Assembly (NCBI RefSeq): GCF_000757605.1
Contig: NZ_JQAK01000001.1
Span: 1,166,782 to 1,230,781 of the forward strand
Origin: Candidatus Paracaedibacter symbiosus
GTDB taxonomy: Bacteria; Pseudomonadota; Alphaproteobacteria; Paracaedibacterales; Paracaedibacteraceae
Direction: 5' to 3'
Length of the DNA: 64,000 bases
Shown here: one piece after another, positions 63,660 to 64,000 of the stretch
How the letters are laid out: each line of letters begins with the position of its first letter
Numbering within the stretch: the stretch's first letter is position 1
Notes under the pieces: model-generated
Seen by the model: the letters and a program-made list of their open reading frames with translations, nothing else
Told to the model about the DNA's origin: nothing
Databases searched by the model: none
Program-made: the position numbers and the translations under genes

Positions 63660-64000
63660 CTAAGCGACTTTTAAAAACTCCTCAACTTTGCTGATAGCGG
63701 CAGGTTCGTCAGTTTGTTCAATGGCGGCCAACTCACGGGCAAAACGATCAATAGCAGCCTGATAAATTTGGCGTTCGCTATAAGACTGATCTGGTTGCGT
63801 GGCACTGCGATACAAATCACGAATGACCTCGGCTATAGAGGCAGGATCCCCAGAATTGATCTTGTTTTCATATTCCTGGGCGCGACGGCTCCACATAGTG
63901 CGACGTGATTTTGTTTTTATTTTAAGCGATTCAAGGGCCTTTTGCATATCTTTTGGGGCGCTTAATGCACGCAGGCCAGAAGCTTTTGCTTTGCCAATAG
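63660..64000 (-). CDS. CarD/CdnL-family transcription regulator, 5' end outside window
   Basis: C-terminal part of a CarD-type protein that stabilises RNA polymerase open complexes. The helical C-terminal domain is visible: RRTMWSRRAQEYENKINSGD, IAEVIRDLYR and IYQAAIDRFARELAAIE. The frame stays open to the window edge (KASGLRALSAPKD precedes the internal Met at 63947), so the N-terminal RNA-polymerase-interacting Tudor-like domain lies beyond base 64000. Confidence 0.9.
   Translation of the reverse strand, partial: IGKAKASGLRALSAPKDMQKALESLKIKTKSRRTMWSRRAQEYENKINSGDPASIAEVIRDLYRSATQPDQSYSERQIYQAAIDRFARELAAIEQTDEPAAISKVEEFLKVA

Noticed and set aside
1-64000. CRISPR arrays, prophage genes, rRNA operons
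   Set aside because: No regularly spaced repeats, phage structural genes or rRNA segments were seen anywhere in the window.

Overview
The window reads as one chromosomal stretch of an alphaproteobacterium with moderately AT-rich DNA. Supporting markers are a circularly permuted two-piece tmRNA, paired b and b' subunits of ATP synthase, TimA (Tim44-like), GapR (DUF2312), HemJ, an RpoH-type sigma factor, an alphaproteobacterial-type SspB, and the adjacency of aroE, a DnaA-box-rich gap and hemE. The gene content and style (OPT peptide transporter, LqsS/LqsR-like pair, repeat-littered intergenic DNA) suggest an intracellular or protist-associated lineage such as Holosporales/Paracaedibacter relatives. 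That placement is inference, not something the sequence proves.

Layout: 1-1.8 kb holds a hydrolase and a LysR regulator. 1.9-7.6 kb carries smr, mltA, timA, secB, gmhA, dnaQ, coaE and aroE. 7.57-7.96 kb is the likely replication origin, with genes running away from it on both sides. 8-11.7 kb carries hemE, hemH, hemJ and rho. 11.7-13.1 kb is a gene-poor, repeat-rich gap with a structured element and a CAT-anticodon tRNA. 13.1-17.7 kb has a three-domain Aas-type lipid remodelling protein and a BioF-like enzyme. 17.9-23.5 kb has infA, an RNase G-like gene, yacG, ridA, hemW, rdgB, rph and hrcA. 23.7-28.7 kb has gapR, accC, accB, aroQ, a frameshifted parB, parA, rsmG and three parS sites. 28.7-33.4 kb has ispG, a PAP2 protein and an OPT transporter. 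33.8-40.6 kb has two lipoproteins, leuS, lptE, ruvA, ruvB and a DMT exporter. 40.8-45.5 kb has a HAD hydrolase, a secreted orphan, a metal ABC transporter, a sugar transferase and a BON lipoprotein. 45.7-52.5 kb has yraN, rsmI, cpoB, an aldolase-like gene, lpxK, waaA and thyX. 52.6-55.8 kb has the tmRNA, sspB, a YggS-type gene, a pilin-like gene and a folate cyclo-ligase. 55.9-59.1 kb has a methyltransferase, sensor kinase and response regulator operon, followed by an IS6-like transposase remnant. 59.5-61.8 kb is the F0 half of ATP synthase. 61.9-64 kb has an MGMT gene, rpoH and the end of a CarD gene.

Functional themes: replication and segregation (oriC, parABS, GapR), haem synthesis (hemE/H/J, hemW), outer-membrane and LPS construction (gmhA, lpxK, waaA, lptE), stress and quality control (hrcA, rpoH, tmRNA with its ClpXP adaptor SspB next door), and energy (ATP synthase F0).

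The most unusual signals are: (1) four genes (parB, the methyltransferase, the sensor kinase, MGMT) that are each exactly one base short of an open frame, each at or spanning a poly-A/T run of seven or eight; (2) a candidate CqsS/LqsS-LqsR-like signalling operon in an alphaproteobacterium; (3) a tmRNA with an unusually long predicted 22-residue tag and a 7-nt spacer between its two pieces; and (4) a dispersed intergenic repeat family of about 75-110 bp.
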